Origin: an uncultured Muribaculaceae bacterium
GTDB taxonomy: Bacteria > Bacteroidota > Bacteroidia > Bacteroidales > Muribaculaceae
Direction of reading: 5' to 3'
Assembly: GCA_910589055.1 (NCBI GenBank)
Contig: CAJURN010000014.1
Location: 1-64,000, forward strand
Length of the DNA: 64,000 nt
Shown: positions 25,991-34,762 of the stretch, one piece after another
How positions within the stretch are numbered: the first letter of the stretch is position 1
Layout of the letters: each line of letters begins with the position of its first letter
Made by a program: the position numbers and the translations under genes
The notes under the pieces: generated by a model
Seen by the model: the letters and a program-made list of their open reading frames with translations, nothing else
What the model was told of the DNA's origin: nothing
Databases searched by the model: none

Positions 25991-27324
25991 AAAAGACATT
26001 TAAGAAAGGTGGAATACATCCGGCGGCCAACAAGATTGCCGATGCCGGAATACGGGTGCTCCCCTTGCCCTCGCGCGTGGTGCTTCCGTTGGCGCAGCAT
26101 ATCGGCGCCCCGGCACGTCCGGTTGTAGCCAAGGGCGACACCGTGAGCCGCGGACAGCTTGTGGCCGAAGGCGGCTCTTTCGTCTCGGCAGGAATCCATA
26201 CGCCCGTCTCGGGCACCGTGGCCTCAATCGGCGAGCTTGTGATGGCTTCGGGTGTTCCCGGGCAGGCCATTGTGATAAATACGACTCACGAAAGCCTTGA
26301 ACTTGACGAGAAAGAACGCGGTGAATATTGGACCCGCATGGAAACGCAGCAGGCCGACCGCACCCTGTCCGACCGTTTCACCGCCGAGGAGCTGCGCTCG
26401 CGCATTTCGGCTGCCGGAATCGTGGGGCTCGGAGGCGCGACTTTCCCGGCGCACGTCAAGCTGAGTCTCCGTCCCGATGTCAAGGCCGAGGTGCTGGTAA
26501 TCAACGGTTGCGAGTGCGAGCCGTATCTGATGTGCGACGATGCCCTCATGCGTGCCTATCCGGGTCAGATTGCCGAAGGCATTGAGCTGATGCTGAAGGC
26601 CGCGGGGATTCCGCGGGCGGTTATCGGTATCGAAGATAACAAGCCCGAGGCCATAGCGGCGCTCAGGGCGGCGCTTGAAGATACGCCTTTCAATATCACG
26701 GTGGAGGTGCTTCGTACCAAGTATCCTCAGGGTGGCGAAAAGCAGCTTGTCGAGGCTATTACGGGTCGGAGGATTCCTTCCGGTGCGCTTCCAGTATCGG
26801 TGGGCGCCGTGGTTCAGAATGTCGCGACCGCATTTGCCGTGTATCAGGCCGTGGCTTTCGACATGCCTTTGATTGAGCGTGTCATAACCCTCACCGGTGA
26901 TATTCCGGAATCCGAACGCGCCAATTACCGCGTGGCTGTCGGTACTCCGATGTCGGAGCTGCCGCTTACCGTCCCCGACGATGCCAAGGTGATTCTCGGC
27001 GGCCCCATGATGGGACGACCGGCACTGTGTCTTGAAGCACCCGTGGTGAAAGGTACGTCGGGTCTGACGGTGCTTGCCGACAGCCGAAGACGCCCCGTGC
27101 AACCGTGTGTGCGCTGCGGAGCATGTGTCGACGCATGCCCGATGGGACTCGAACCGTATCTGCTGGCACGCTACGGCGAGTTGCGCATGTGGGCCGAAGC
27201 CGCCGCGTCGGATGTGGCCGACTGTTTGGAGTGTGGGGCGTGCAGTTACAGTTGTCCGTCTTCGCGTCCTCTTCTCGATTTTATCCGTCTTGGACGCCTT
27301 CGTGCCCGTGATTTTGCAAAATAG
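25987..27324 (+). CDS. rnfC: Rnf electron transport complex subunit C
   Basis: A 445-residue peripheral subunit that binds FMN and NADH and reduces NAD+. Visible: the N-terminal RnfC barrel-sandwich region (GDTVSRGQLVAEGG), the Rossmann-like flavin/NADH region (GIVGLGGATFPAHVK near residue 140 and INGCECEPYLMCDD near 172), a SLBB-like segment, and two [4Fe-4S] motifs (CVRCGACVDACPMG near 373; CLECGACSYSCPS near 412). The length fits the family. It overlaps rnfB by 4 nt; rnfD starts 37 bp downstream. Confidence 0.96.
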   Translation: MKKTFKKGGIHPAANKIADAGIRVLPLPSRVVLPLAQHIGAPARPVVAKGDTVSRGQLVAEGGSFVSAGIHTPVSGTVASIGELVMASGVPGQAIVINTTHESLELDEKERGEYWTRMETQQADRTLSDRFTAEELRSRISAAGIVGLGGATFPAHVKLSLRPDVKAEVLVINGCECEPYLMCDDALMRAYPGQIAEGIELMLKAAGIPRAVIGIEDNKPEAIAALRAALEDTPFNITVEVLRTKYPQGGEKQLVEAITGRRIPSGALPVSVGAVVQNVATAFAVYQAVAFDMPLIERVITLTGDIPESERANYRVAVGTPMSELPLTVPDDAKVILGGPMMGRPALCLEAPVVKGTSGLTVLADSRRRPVQPCVRCGACVDACPMGLEPYLLARYGELRMWAEAAASDVADCLECGACSYSCPSSRPLLDFIRLGRLRARDFAK

Positions 27325-27361
27325 AAATTCATACTAATACATCCTGCTTATTCGTCTCATC

Positions 27362-28318
27362 ATGCCATTGATATTTTCTCCATCGCCGCACATCCACACG
27401 TCGCGCACGACCTCAGGCGCGATGTATCATGTGATTGTGGCTCTGATTCCGGCCATATTGTGCTCTCTCTATTATTTCGGCCTTCCCGCGCTCGAGGTGC
27501 TGCTGCTCTCGGTGCTTTCCTGCGCCGGGGTGGAGTGGGTAGTGACGCGCTTTATGCTGCGCCGCCCTTCTACGTTGCGCGACGGTTCGGCCATTCTCAC
27601 GGGCGTGCTCCTGGCGCTCAATCTGCCTTCGGGCTTGCCGTGGTGGATGGTGATAATCGGAGCCGTTGTGGCCGTCGGCATTGCCAAGATGGCTTTCGGC
27701 GGTCTCGGATGCAATGTGTTCAATCCCGCCCTTGTCGGACGTGTTTTCCTGCTCATATCCTTTCCTGTGGCAATGACGGCATGGCCTTTGCCCGACCCCG
27801 GATTCGGGGATGCCGACGGAGTGACAGGAGCTACAATCCTCGGTCAGTTGAAGATGGGACTCGTTTCGCCGGATGAGTTGCCTCTGATGAGTATGTTTGC
27901 CGGAAATGTTGGCGGCTCGATGGGCGAGGTAAGCGCTGCGGCACTCTTGCTCGGATTCGTGTATCTCTTGGCTTTCAGGGTGATAAAATGGTATATTCCT
28001 GTGGCGGTGGCCGCCGGGGTGATTGTTGTTGACCTTGCGGCAGGTTTTCCGCCGCTGGTCGACCTGCTTTCGGGTGGTCTGATTCTCGGTGCGGTGTTCA
28101 TGGCAACCGACTATGTGACTTCGCCCATGACGCGCCGCGGCATGCTCCTGTACGGATTCATGATAGGAGTGATAACCGTTGTGATACGCCGCTGGGGCAT
28201 CTATCCTGAAGGAATGTCATTTGCGATTCTGATAATGAACGGCTTCACGCCGCTGATTAACCGATACATGCGTCCGGAACGCTTCTCTCCCCGGAGAAAG
28301 GAGGCGGTGAAGGCATGA
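27362..28318 (+). CDS. rnfD: Rnf electron transport complex subunit D
   Basis: A 318-residue polytopic membrane subunit related to NqrB. About nine hydrophobic segments are present. The covalent FMN site is DGVTGATIL, with Thr-158 as the predicted attachment residue. The GCNVFNPALVGRVFL stretch and the C-terminal EGMSFAILIMN block are typical. It likely forms part of the Na+ channel. Its stop overlaps rnfG by 4 nt. Confidence 0.95.
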   Translation: MPLIFSPSPHIHTSRTTSGAMYHVIVALIPAILCSLYYFGLPALEVLLLSVLSCAGVEWVVTRFMLRRPSTLRDGSAILTGVLLALNLPSGLPWWMVIIGAVVAVGIAKMAFGGLGCNVFNPALVGRVFLLISFPVAMTAWPLPDPGFGDADGVTGATILGQLKMGLVSPDELPLMSMFAGNVGGSMGEVSAAALLLGFVYLLAFRVIKWYIPVAVAAGVIVVDLAAGFPPLVDLLSGGLILGAVFMATDYVTSPMTRRGMLLYGFMIGVITVVIRRWGIYPEGMSFAILIMNGFTPLINRYMRPERFSPRRKEAVKA

Positions 28319-28878
28319 AATCCACACTCACGACAATGGTGCTGTCGCTTACGGCGCTCACCGTCGTTCTCGGGGCATTGCTCGCCTGGGTGCATAATCT
28401 CACGGAGGAACCCATGGCGCAGGCTGAGGCCAAGGCACGCACGGAGGCTCTTACCGAAATTCTTCCGCCATTCGACAATGACCCTGCGGCGGACAGGACC
28501 GTGGTCGACGGGCTCACGGTGTTTCCCGCCAGGCATGGCGGAGCCTTCTCGGGCGCCGCTGTCGAGGCGTGGTCCGACAACGGTTTCGGCGGCCGAATCA
28601 CACTGCTTGCGGGATTTGACGCTTCGGGCAGTCTCACCGGCTACCGCGTGATGTCGCATGCCGAGACTCCCGGGCTCGGAGCAAGGATGGGCGAGTGGTT
28701 CAGCTCGGCAACAGGCTCGCGCTCGGTACTCGGAACGGCTGCGGAGCTGCATGTCCGCGCCGACGGCGGCGATATTGATGCCATCACGGGCGCCACAATC
28801 ACCTCGCGCGCTTTCCTTGAAGCAGTCAACTCAGCCCGAAACGCTTACGAATCATATCTCAAAAGTATAAGCCGATGA
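28315..28878 (+). CDS. rnfG: Rnf electron transport complex subunit G
   Basis: A 187-residue subunit with one N-terminal membrane helix (about residues 5-25) and a periplasmic FMN-binding domain. The covalent FMN motif is DAITGATITS, with Thr about residue 161. HAETPGLGARMGEW is the family's other conserved block. It relays electrons on the periplasmic side. The start and end overlap rnfD and rnfE by 4 nt each. Confidence 0.95.
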   Translation: MKSTLTTMVLSLTALTVVLGALLAWVHNLTEEPMAQAEAKARTEALTEILPPFDNDPAADRTVVDGLTVFPARHGGAFSGAAVEAWSDNGFGGRITLLAGFDASGSLTGYRVMSHAETPGLGARMGEWFSSATGSRSVLGTAAELHVRADGGDIDAITGATITSRAFLEAVNSARNAYESYLKSISR

Positions 28879-29462
28879 AAGCTCTTTCTGTACTCTACGA
28901 CGGCCTGGTGAGGAAAAATCCCACCTTCGTGCTCATCTTGGGCATGTGTCCCACTCTCGGCACCACGTCCTCGGCTCTTACGGGAATGTCGATGGGACTG
29001 GCGACGCTCTTTGTGCTCGTGTGCTCCAACGTCGTGATTTCGCTCGTGCGCAATCTTATCCCCGACAAGGTGCGTATCCCGGCCTATATCGTCATAATAG
29101 CATCGTTCGTGACAATGCTTCAGATGGTGATGCAGGCATGGCTTCCGGCACTCTATGCCTCCCTTGGCATCTTTATACCCCTGATTGTGGTAAACTGCAT
29201 CCTGCTTGGGCGTGCCGAAGCATTTGCCTCGAAGAATAATCCGGCATTGTCGGCTGTGGACGGACTCGGGGTGGGTCTCGGCTTCACCGCCGCTCTGACG
29301 CTGCTCGGAGCCGTGCGCGAGTTGCTCGGCACGGGTGCCGTGTTCGGAGCTCGTGTATATCCCGAGGACTTCGGTTCGCTCATCTTCGTGCTCGCTCCCG
29401 GCGCCTTCATAGCTTTGGGATTCCTTATCGCATTGTTCAACCGTCTCACTTCCCGTCAGTAA
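28875..29462 (+). CDS. rnfE: Rnf electron transport complex subunit E
   Basis: A 195-residue six-helix membrane subunit homologous to RnfA and NqrD. The GMCPTLGTTSSA segment near residue 23 contains the conserved cysteine of the membrane iron-sulfur site, and the second conserved Cys lies in VVNCILLGRAEAFA near 113. RnfE and RnfA form a pseudo-symmetric pair around the iron-sulfur cluster in the membrane. The start overlaps rnfG by 4 nt, and one base separates its stop from rnfA. Confidence 0.95.
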   Translation: MKALSVLYDGLVRKNPTFVLILGMCPTLGTTSSALTGMSMGLATLFVLVCSNVVISLVRNLIPDKVRIPAYIVIIASFVTMLQMVMQAWLPALYASLGIFIPLIVVNCILLGRAEAFASKNNPALSAVDGLGVGLGFTAALTLLGAVRELLGTGAVFGARVYPEDFGSLIFVLAPGAFIALGFLIALFNRLTSRQ

Positions 29463-29463
29463 C

Positions 29464-30036
29464 ATGCTTGAATACCTCTCGATAATATTCACGGCAATTC
29501 TTGCCAACAACATAGTTTTCGCCCAGTTTCTCGGGATATGTCCTTTCATAGGCGTTTCCAAAAATATGGAATCGGCCTTTGGTATGGGAATGGCCGTTAC
29601 CTTCGTCATGGCACTCGCCACAGCCGTGACATGGCTTCTCCAGCACTTTGTGCTGCTGCCCTTCGGGCTGGGATATATACAGACCATCGTGTTTATCCTC
29701 GTGATAGCCGTGCTTGTGCAGATGCTTGAGATTGTGATGAAGAAGACCTCCCCGGCTCTTTATTCCGCCCTTGGCGTGTTTCTGCCGCTCATCACCACCA
29801 ACTGTGCCGTGCTCGGCGTGGCTATTATCGTGGCGCAGAAAGATTTCGGATTCATCCACTCACTCGTCTACGCCATCGCAACCGCCCTCGGCTTCGCCCT
29901 GGCTCTTGCAATCTTCGCAGGCATACGCACCCAGCTCGAGCTCGCCGACGTTCCCCGCCCCATGCGCGGCGTCCCCATCGCCCTCATCACCGCCGGCATC
30001 CTCGCCATGGCCTTCATGGGCTTCTCCGGAATCTGA
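29464..30036 (+). CDS. rnfA: Rnf electron transport complex subunit A
   Basis: A 190-residue six-helix subunit, partner of RnfE. Conserved blocks are NNIVFAQFLGICPFIGVS near residue 15 (Cys-25) and TTNCAVLGVAI near 107, the two cysteines that hold the intramembrane cluster with RnfE. It closes the rnfBCDGEA operon. No hairpin terminator follows directly; the next gene (yraN) has its own promoter 49 bp downstream. Confidence 0.95.
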   Translation: MLEYLSIIFTAILANNIVFAQFLGICPFIGVSKNMESAFGMGMAVTFVMALATAVTWLLQHFVLLPFGLGYIQTIVFILVIAVLVQMLEIVMKKTSPALYSALGVFLPLITTNCAVLGVAIIVAQKDFGFIHSLVYAIATALGFALALAIFAGIRTQLELADVPRPMRGVPIALITAGILAMAFMGFSGI

Positions 30037-30084
30037 GAAATCCGACGCCCCTGAAATAATTTTGCACTGCACCGGACTTATTGC

Positions 30085-30092
30085 TATATTTG
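30085..30092 (+). promoter_or_regulatory. -7 box, yraN gene
   Basis: TATATTTG matches the consensus exactly, 14 bp before the ATG at 30107. It excludes the long upstream extension of this frame, which overlaps rnfA. Confidence 0.7.
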
Positions 30093-30106
30093 CATGTTAT
30101 ATAAAG

Positions 30107-30487
30107 ATGGCTAAGCATAACGACATCGGAAAATTGGGTGAGCAAATTGCCTGCGACAAACTTGTGGGCGAGGGTTATGCCATTGCCGAGCGGAACTGGC
30201 GCCTGGGTCATCTTGAAATCGACATAGTGGCGATGAAGGGCGACGAGGTGGTGTTTGCCGAGGTGAAGACCCGGACTAGCGGCGAGGGTGTTGACCCTCT
30301 GGAAGCCATCGACCGCCGCAAGATCGCGCACATCGCCTGCGCTGCCGACGCATATATGAAAGCTCATTCCGAGCTGCGGATGTATCCGCGCTTCGATGTG
30401 TTCGGAATTCTTATTGACCCTGACGGACGTCATCTTGTGGAGCATATTCCCGATGCGTTCTATCCGCCACTGAAAACTTACAGATAA
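30107..30487 (+). CDS. YraN family (UPF0102) endonuclease-like protein
   Basis: A 126-residue small protein with the RecB/Holliday-junction-resolvase-like fold. The nuclease motif is visible as GEQIACDKLV, then GHLEIDIVA and VVFAEVKTRT, giving the E...D...ExK catalytic set. YraN proteins are conserved across bacteria; their substrate is not firmly known. The start is set by the promoter box and the conserved GxxGE N-terminus. The aminopeptidase gene starts 29 bp downstream on the same strand. Confidence 0.9.
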   Translation: MAKHNDIGKLGEQIACDKLVGEGYAIAERNWRLGHLEIDIVAMKGDEVVFAEVKTRTSGEGVDPLEAIDRRKIAHIACAADAYMKAHSELRMYPRFDVFGILIDPDGRHLVEHIPDAFYPPLKTYR

Positions 30488-30516
30488 ATTGAATATTCTC
30501 TAAAAACTTATACATT

Positions 30517-32313
30517 ATGGCAGAAAACATTTCATGTGCACGTATCGACGCACTCCGCGCCAAAATGAAGGAATCCGGCGTTGATGCCGTCATCATACCT
30601 CAGGCCGACCCCCATGCGAGCGAATATATTGCCTCGCACTGGCAGATCCGCCGCTGGTTCTCGGGCTTTTCAGGCTCGGCAGGTTCGCTGGTGGTTACCG
30701 CCGCCGAGGCTCTTCTGTGGACCGATTCGCGCTATTTCCTCCAGGCTGCTCAGCAGCTCGAGGGTTCGGGTATCCAACTGATGAAGGAGGGGCTTGCCTC
30801 CACACCGAGCATCATTGACTATCTTGGCGGACATCTTGCCGAGGGTGCAGTGGTTGGAATCGACGGCATGCTTTTCTCGGTTGACGATGCCGACCGCATG
30901 CGCGACGCCCTGGCCGTGAACGGCATTTCGCTCAAGGTTGACTTCGATGTGGTTGACGAACTGTGGAAGGATCGTCCCGCGATGCCATCCGACAGCGTTT
31001 TCGTGCATGATATCAAGTATGCAGGCCGCAGTGCCGCCGACAAGCTCGCCGACCTGATGGCCGACGTGCGCGCACATCATGCAGAGGCAGTGCTTATTTC
31101 TGCTCTTGATGAAATCGCTTGGCTTCTCAACATCCGCTCCAACGATGTGAAGAATAATCCTGTTGTGATTTCCTACCTCTACGCCACCGAAAAGGGCGCG
31201 TTCCTTTTCGTGGCTCCTGAGAAAATCTCGCATGAAGTGGCCGCTTACCTCGCATCGCAGGGTGTGCAGGTGATGCCTTACGGCGACCTTGCCGCATTTA
31301 TCGCCGCTATTCCTGCTGATACGAAGGTTATGATTCAGCCCTCGCGCTCTACCGCTGCTGTGAAGGCGCTGCTCGGCGACCGCGCCGTCTGCGTGGCTGT
31401 TTCGTCGGTGGCTATTGCCAAGGCTTGCAAGAATGAAACTCAGATTGCCGGCGTGCGTGCGGCCATGGTACGCGACGGTGCCGCGCTCGTGAAGGCTTTC
31501 ATGGAGGTTGAGCGTCGTGTTGCAGCAGGCGAGCACACCACCGAAATGGACGTGTGCGAGATTTTCCACCGCAACCGTGCTGCCAGTCCGATGTTCTACG
31601 ACGAAAGTTTCGGCACAATCGCCGGTTATGGTCCTCACGGAGCAATCGTACACTATGAGCCTACCGAAGAATCCGCCGCCACCCTGCGCCCCGAGGGGCT
31701 TCTGCTTGTCGATTCCGGCGCCCAGTATCCCGACGGCACCACCGACATCACCCGCACAGTATGTCTCGGCACTCCTACCGCGCAGGAAAAACTCGACTTC
31801 ACCCTTGTTCTGAAAGGCCATATCGCTTTGGCTCAGATGATTTTCCCCGACGATACACGCGGCGCACAGCTTGACGCCGTTGCCCGTCAGTTCCTCTGGA
31901 AGCACGGCTTGAGCTACCTGCATGGCACCGGCCACGGTGTAGGCCACTTCCTTGGTGTGCATGAAGGCCCGCAGAGCATCCGTCTCAACTATGTTGACAT
32001 TGCCCTGCGTCCCGGAATGATTACCTCCAACGAGCCGGGAGTCTACCGCGAAGGCGTGCATGGCATCCGCTGCGAGAACCTCGTGCTCTGTGTCGAGGCC
32101 ATGACAACCGAATTCGGCCGCTTCCTGAAGTTCGAGACTCTGACCCTCTTCCCCTTCGATACCCGTCTGCTCGACCTCGGAATCATGACCGATGCTGAAC
32201 TGGAGTGGCTCAACAGCTATCATGCCACCGTGCGCGAGCGTCTGCTCCCCGCCCTTGATACTGATGAGCAGCGCAACTGGCTCGTAGAACACACCCAACC
32301 CGTAATCAGATAA
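30517..32313 (+). CDS. Xaa-Pro aminopeptidase (M24B family)
   Basis: A 598-residue cytoplasmic metallopeptidase that removes N-terminal residues preceding proline. There are two creatinase-like N-terminal domains (residues about 1-310), then a pita-bread catalytic domain. Metal ligands are visible in LLLVDSGAQYPDGTTDITRT (two Asp), GTGHGVGHFLGVHEGP (His), TSNEPGVYREG (Glu) and GIRCENL (Glu). The three-domain layout and about 600 residues match the long aminopeptidase P found in Bacteroidetes and eukaryotes. Confidence 0.94.
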   Translation: MAENISCARIDALRAKMKESGVDAVIIPQADPHASEYIASHWQIRRWFSGFSGSAGSLVVTAAEALLWTDSRYFLQAAQQLEGSGIQLMKEGLASTPSIIDYLGGHLAEGAVVGIDGMLFSVDDADRMRDALAVNGISLKVDFDVVDELWKDRPAMPSDSVFVHDIKYAGRSAADKLADLMADVRAHHAEAVLISALDEIAWLLNIRSNDVKNNPVVISYLYATEKGAFLFVAPEKISHEVAAYLASQGVQVMPYGDLAAFIAAIPADTKVMIQPSRSTAAVKALLGDRAVCVAVSSVAIAKACKNETQIAGVRAAMVRDGAALVKAFMEVERRVAAGEHTTEMDVCEIFHRNRAASPMFYDESFGTIAGYGPHGAIVHYEPTEESAATLRPEGLLLVDSGAQYPDGTTDITRTVCLGTPTAQEKLDFTLVLKGHIALAQMIFPDDTRGAQLDAVARQFLWKHGLSYLHGTGHGVGHFLGVHEGPQSIRLNYVDIALRPGMITSNEPGVYREGVHGIRCENLVLCVEAMTTEFGRFLKFETLTLFPFDTRLLDLGIMTDAELEWLNSYHATVRERLLPALDTDEQRNWLVEHTQPVIR

Positions 32314-32339
32314 CTTTACTGAATTTTCGCAAGCTCAAT

Positions 32340-32867
32340 ATGGCTCTCATCATACCCGTGCGCGGCTTCGAGCCGCAGATTGGCCGCGACTGCTTCCTTG
32401 CCGAGAACGCCACCGTTATTGGCGACACTGTTATCGGCGACGAATGTAGCATATGGTTCAACACCGTGATTCGCGGCGACGTGAATTCAATCCGTATCGG
32501 CAACCGTGTCAACATCCAGGACGGTTCCGTGCTCCATACCCTCTATCAGAAGTCGACAATCGAAATCGGCAATGACGTGTCCATCGGCCACAACGTAACC
32601 ATCCACGGCGCTAAAATCCATGATTTTGCCCTCATTGGAATGGGTTCGGTGGTTATGGACGACGCCGAGGTGGGCGAAGGCGCCATCGTGGCTGCCGGAG
32701 CCGTCGTGCTCTCCCGCACCAAAATCGGGCCCAATGAGCTGTGGGGCGGCGCGCCTGCCAAGTTTATCAAGATGGTGGATCCGGCGCAGGCCCGCGAAAT
32801 CAACGTCAAGATAGCCAAAAACTATCTCATGTACTCCAAGTGGTACCCCGAAGAAGGCGAGGATTGA
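32340..32867 (+). CDS. Gamma carbonic anhydrase family protein
   Basis: A 175-residue left-handed beta-helix protein with hexapeptide repeats (IGDTVIGDECSIWFN; IRIGNRVNIQDGSVLHT; IEIGNDVSIGHNVTIHG). Three zinc-binding histidines lie in SVLHT, SIGHN and VTIHG, as in gamma-class carbonic anhydrases such as CaiE/PaaY/YrdA. It lies 26 bp after the aminopeptidase gene and is probably in the same transcript. Enzyme activity is not proven for most members. Confidence 0.92.
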   Translation: MALIIPVRGFEPQIGRDCFLAENATVIGDTVIGDECSIWFNTVIRGDVNSIRIGNRVNIQDGSVLHTLYQKSTIEIGNDVSIGHNVTIHGAKIHDFALIGMGSVVMDDAEVGEGAIVAAGAVVLSRTKIGPNELWGGAPAKFIKMVDPAQAREINVKIAKNYLMYSKWYPEEGED

Positions 32868-32917
32868 CACAAAACGGTGAAAAAACGTCGGGCGCGGCAA
32901 AAAAATACTCTTAAAGT

Positions 32918-32948
32918 TTTGACATCTAAAAAAGTATTCTTAATTTTG
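32918..32948 (+). promoter_or_regulatory. Promoter of rpsU (-33 TTTG and -7 box)
   Basis: A -33 element TTTG (32918-32921) and a perfect -7 box TAATTTTG (32941-32948) are separated by 19 bp, the usual Bacteroidetes spacing. The ATG lies 50 bp after the box. Confidence 0.8.
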
Positions 32949-32997
32949 CCGCGCTAAACTCTACATCAGCAAACAATATAAAATCAATAACTAAAAT

Positions 32998-33189
32998 ATG
33001 ATCATCGTACAAGTAAAAGAAGGCGAAAACATCGAAAAAGCGCTCAAGAAATTCAAACGCAAATTTGAAAAGACCGGTATTGTGAAGGAACTTCGCAGCC
33101 GTCAGGCATTTCAGAAACCCTCTGTAACCAACCGCAAGAAAATGATGAAGGCGGTTTACGTGCAGAAGCTCCGCGCCGTTGAGGAATAA
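32998..33189 (+). CDS. rpsU: 30S ribosomal protein S21
   Basis: A 63-residue, highly basic protein (MIIVQVKEGENIEKALKKFK, then RKFEKTGIVKELRSRQAF). In Bacteroidetes S21 takes part in how the anti-Shine-Dalgarno end of 16S rRNA is hidden in the small subunit. It has its own strong promoter and lies directly before a Xer recombinase and HPF, a common Bacteroidales arrangement. Confidence 0.96.
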   Translation: MIIVQVKEGENIEKALKKFKRKFEKTGIVKELRSRQAFQKPSVTNRKKMMKAVYVQKLRAVEE

Positions 33190-33299
33190 TTCGGCACCTT
33201 CCGGCAATTTCCCTTCCGATTATTTGCATATAACGAAACTTATATATAAATTCGTGGCAGCCTCCGGATTTTAACATCCCCGTGAGTGCTGTCGCGATT

Positions 33300-34211
33300 A
33301 TGTTGTACGCATCCTTCTATAACTATATACGGTGTGAGATGAACGCTTCATCTCACACCGTTTCTGCATATAAGGGTGATATAGAGCAGTTTCGCAATTT
33401 CATCCGCAGGAGTGTCCGCCCCGACGACAACCCGGCTCTGGTGACGCTGGCCGACGTGCGCCTATGGGCAGCCCGGCTGAGCGCCGACGGAATATCCACC
33501 GCTTCGATAAAGCGCAAGACCCAGGCTCTGCGCGCGCTTTTCCACTATCTTGAGCGAAGACACGGATTCACGTCCAATCCCGCGGCCGAGTTCCGCACTC
33601 CGCGGCTCGAGACTGTTCTGCCCGACTTCGTGCGCGAGGAAGAAATATGTTCGATACTCGATTCGCCGCTTGCCGACGAAGATTCCTTCATCGAATATCG
33701 CGACCGCCTTATCATCAACATGATATACACCACGGGCATGCGTGCTGCCGAATTGATAGGCTTGAAAAATTCATCAATTGACGCCGGACGCTCCGAACTA
33801 AAAGTGCTCGGAAAGCGTAATAAGGAAAGAATAATTCCTTATGGCGAAGAACTGAGACAAATGATAGAGCACTACATAAGACTACGCAACCGCACCGTGG
33901 GCACCCTCTCGCCCGGCGACGCGTTTTTTGTCCGCCCCGACGGACAGCCGCTCTACTACATGCTTGTCTACCGTATCGTGCGCGGCACACTCTCCGGTGC
34001 CGGTGTGCGCTCCCCGAAGCGCTCGCCCCACGTACTCCGTCACTCATTCGCCACCGACATGCTCAATAACGGCGCCGACCTGCCCGCCGTGAGCGAGCTG
34101 CTCGGCCACACATCACTCGCTACTACTCAAAGGTATACTCACCTTACTTATAGAGAACTTCAAAAAAATTACAAACTCGCACATCCCCGTGCCCTAAAAA
34201 AGGAGGACTAA
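33300..34211 (+). CDS. Tyrosine recombinase, XerC/XerD type
   Basis: A 303-residue site-specific recombinase. The N-terminal SAM-like DNA-binding domain reads F-Y-N-Y-I-R-C-E, then SSHTVSAYKGDIEQF. All catalytic residues are present: Arg in TGMRAAELIGL, Lys in LGKRNKERIIP, HVLRHSFAT (His-x-x-Arg), His in LGHTSLATTQ, and the Tyr nucleophile in RYTHLT. The housekeeping role is resolving chromosome dimers at dif; no dif site was recognised. The ATG at 33300 is chosen over the GTG at 33282 because the family begins shortly before the F-x-x-Y-(I/L)-R motif. HPF starts 2 bp downstream. A perfect 14-bp hairpin lies inside codons 11-21. Confidence 0.92.
   Translation: MLYASFYNYIRCEMNASSHTVSAYKGDIEQFRNFIRRSVRPDDNPALVTLADVRLWAARLSADGISTASIKRKTQALRALFHYLERRHGFTSNPAAEFRTPRLETVLPDFVREEEICSILDSPLADEDSFIEYRDRLIINMIYTTGMRAAELIGLKNSSIDAGRSELKVLGKRNKERIIPYGEELRQMIEHYIRLRNRTVGTLSPGDAFFVRPDGQPLYYMLVYRIVRGTLSGAGVRSPKRSPHVLRHSFATDMLNNGADLPAVSELLGHTSLATTQRYTHLTYRELQKNYKLAHPRALKKED
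33330..33360 (+). promoter_or_regulatory. Perfect 14-bp hairpin within the xer coding start
   Basis: CGGTGTGAGATGAA (33330-33343), a 3-nt loop CGC, and TTCATCTCACACCG (33347-33360), followed by TTT. It lies in the conserved N-terminal coding sequence, 30 bp after the ATG. It could end most rpsU transcripts or control translation of the recombinase. Confidence 0.6.
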
Positions 34212-34213
34212 TT

Positions 34214-34507
34214 ATGGAAGTTAGAATTCAAGCCATCCATTTTGAAATCGCTGACCGTCTCACCGAATTCATCAACAAGAAAGCCGAACGCCTCGCACGT
34301 CACAATACAGCAATATCAGATATAGATGTAACCCTCAAGGTCATCAAGCCCGAAACGGCAATGAACAAGGAAGTGGTGCTCAAAGTCACCGTGCCCCAGT
34401 ATGAAGACATCGTGGCAACAAAAGTTGCCGACTCCTTCGAGGAAGCCTTCGACGTGGCTGCCGAAGCCGTAGAGCGCCAGCTCCAGAAACGCAAGGAAAA
34501 GAAATAA
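34214..34507 (+). CDS. hpf: Ribosome hibernation promoting factor (short HPF/YfiA)
   Basis: A 97-residue protein of the S30AE family that binds the 30S decoding centre and inactivates ribosomes in stationary phase. Visible: MEVRIQAIHFEIADRLTEFI, the basic KKAERL helix, and the DSFEEAFDVAAEAVERQLQK second helix. Length and lack of a C-terminal domain fit the short form. It is 2 bp after the xer gene and likely co-transcribed with it. Confidence 0.95.
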   Translation: MEVRIQAIHFEIADRLTEFINKKAERLARHNTAISDIDVTLKVIKPETAMNKEVVLKVTVPQYEDIVATKVADSFEEAFDVAAEAVERQLQKRKEKK

Positions 34508-34520
34508 CATCCACCAACGC

Positions 34521-34535
34521 ACGTCCGTAGGACGT
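34521..34535 (+). terminator. Small hairpin after hpf
   Basis: ACGTCC-GTA-GGACGT forms a 6-bp stem 13 bp after the hpf stop. There is no T-run, so it is at best a weak terminator or an mRNA 3'-end stabiliser. Confidence 0.35.
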
Positions 34536-34548
34536 AGATTATTCACTA

Positions 34549-34588
34549 ACCCCGTACACTGCAGGCTTTAGCCGGAAGTGTGCGGGGT
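34549..34588 (+). terminator. Conserved hairpin element, copy 1 (after hpf)
   Basis: ACCCCGTACACT (34549-34560) pairs with AGTGTGCGGGGT (34577-34588) through 12 bp including one wobble; a small inner hairpin GGC/GCC sits in the loop. The element is nearly the same as the one after fabD at 55198. It probably ends the rpsU-xer-hpf transcripts. Confidence 0.55.
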
Positions 34589-34687
34589 CAATCATATATA
34601 TACCCTGGCGTCCGGCATGGACGCCGGAATCATAATGAAGACATTTTTTTCTTTTTGATGTATAGCCGTGAAAAATCTTGCAAAAAG

Positions 34688-34718
34688 TTTGCAAAAAGGA
34701 AATATGTTTGTAATTTTG
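34688..34718 (+). promoter_or_regulatory. Promoter of secreted YD-repeat-like gene
   Basis: TTTG (34688-34691) and a perfect -7 box TAATTTTG (34711-34718) are 19 bp apart. The ATG at 34763 is 44 bp downstream, which excludes the upstream extension of the frame to 34580. Confidence 0.75.
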
Positions 34719-34762
34719 CCGCCATTATTTCTATTCCTTATAAAACCTGTAAAAGATTTGTT

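Noticed and set aside
30670..32298. 542-residue minus-strand open frame
   Set aside because: Antisense shadow of the aminopeptidase P gene; low-complexity His/Gly/Val composition and no family motif.
33300..34211. Xer gene as an integrase of a mobile element
   Set aside because: It lies between rpsU and hpf, a standard chromosomal order in Bacteroidales, with no attachment sites or cargo genes, and its composition matches the chromosome.
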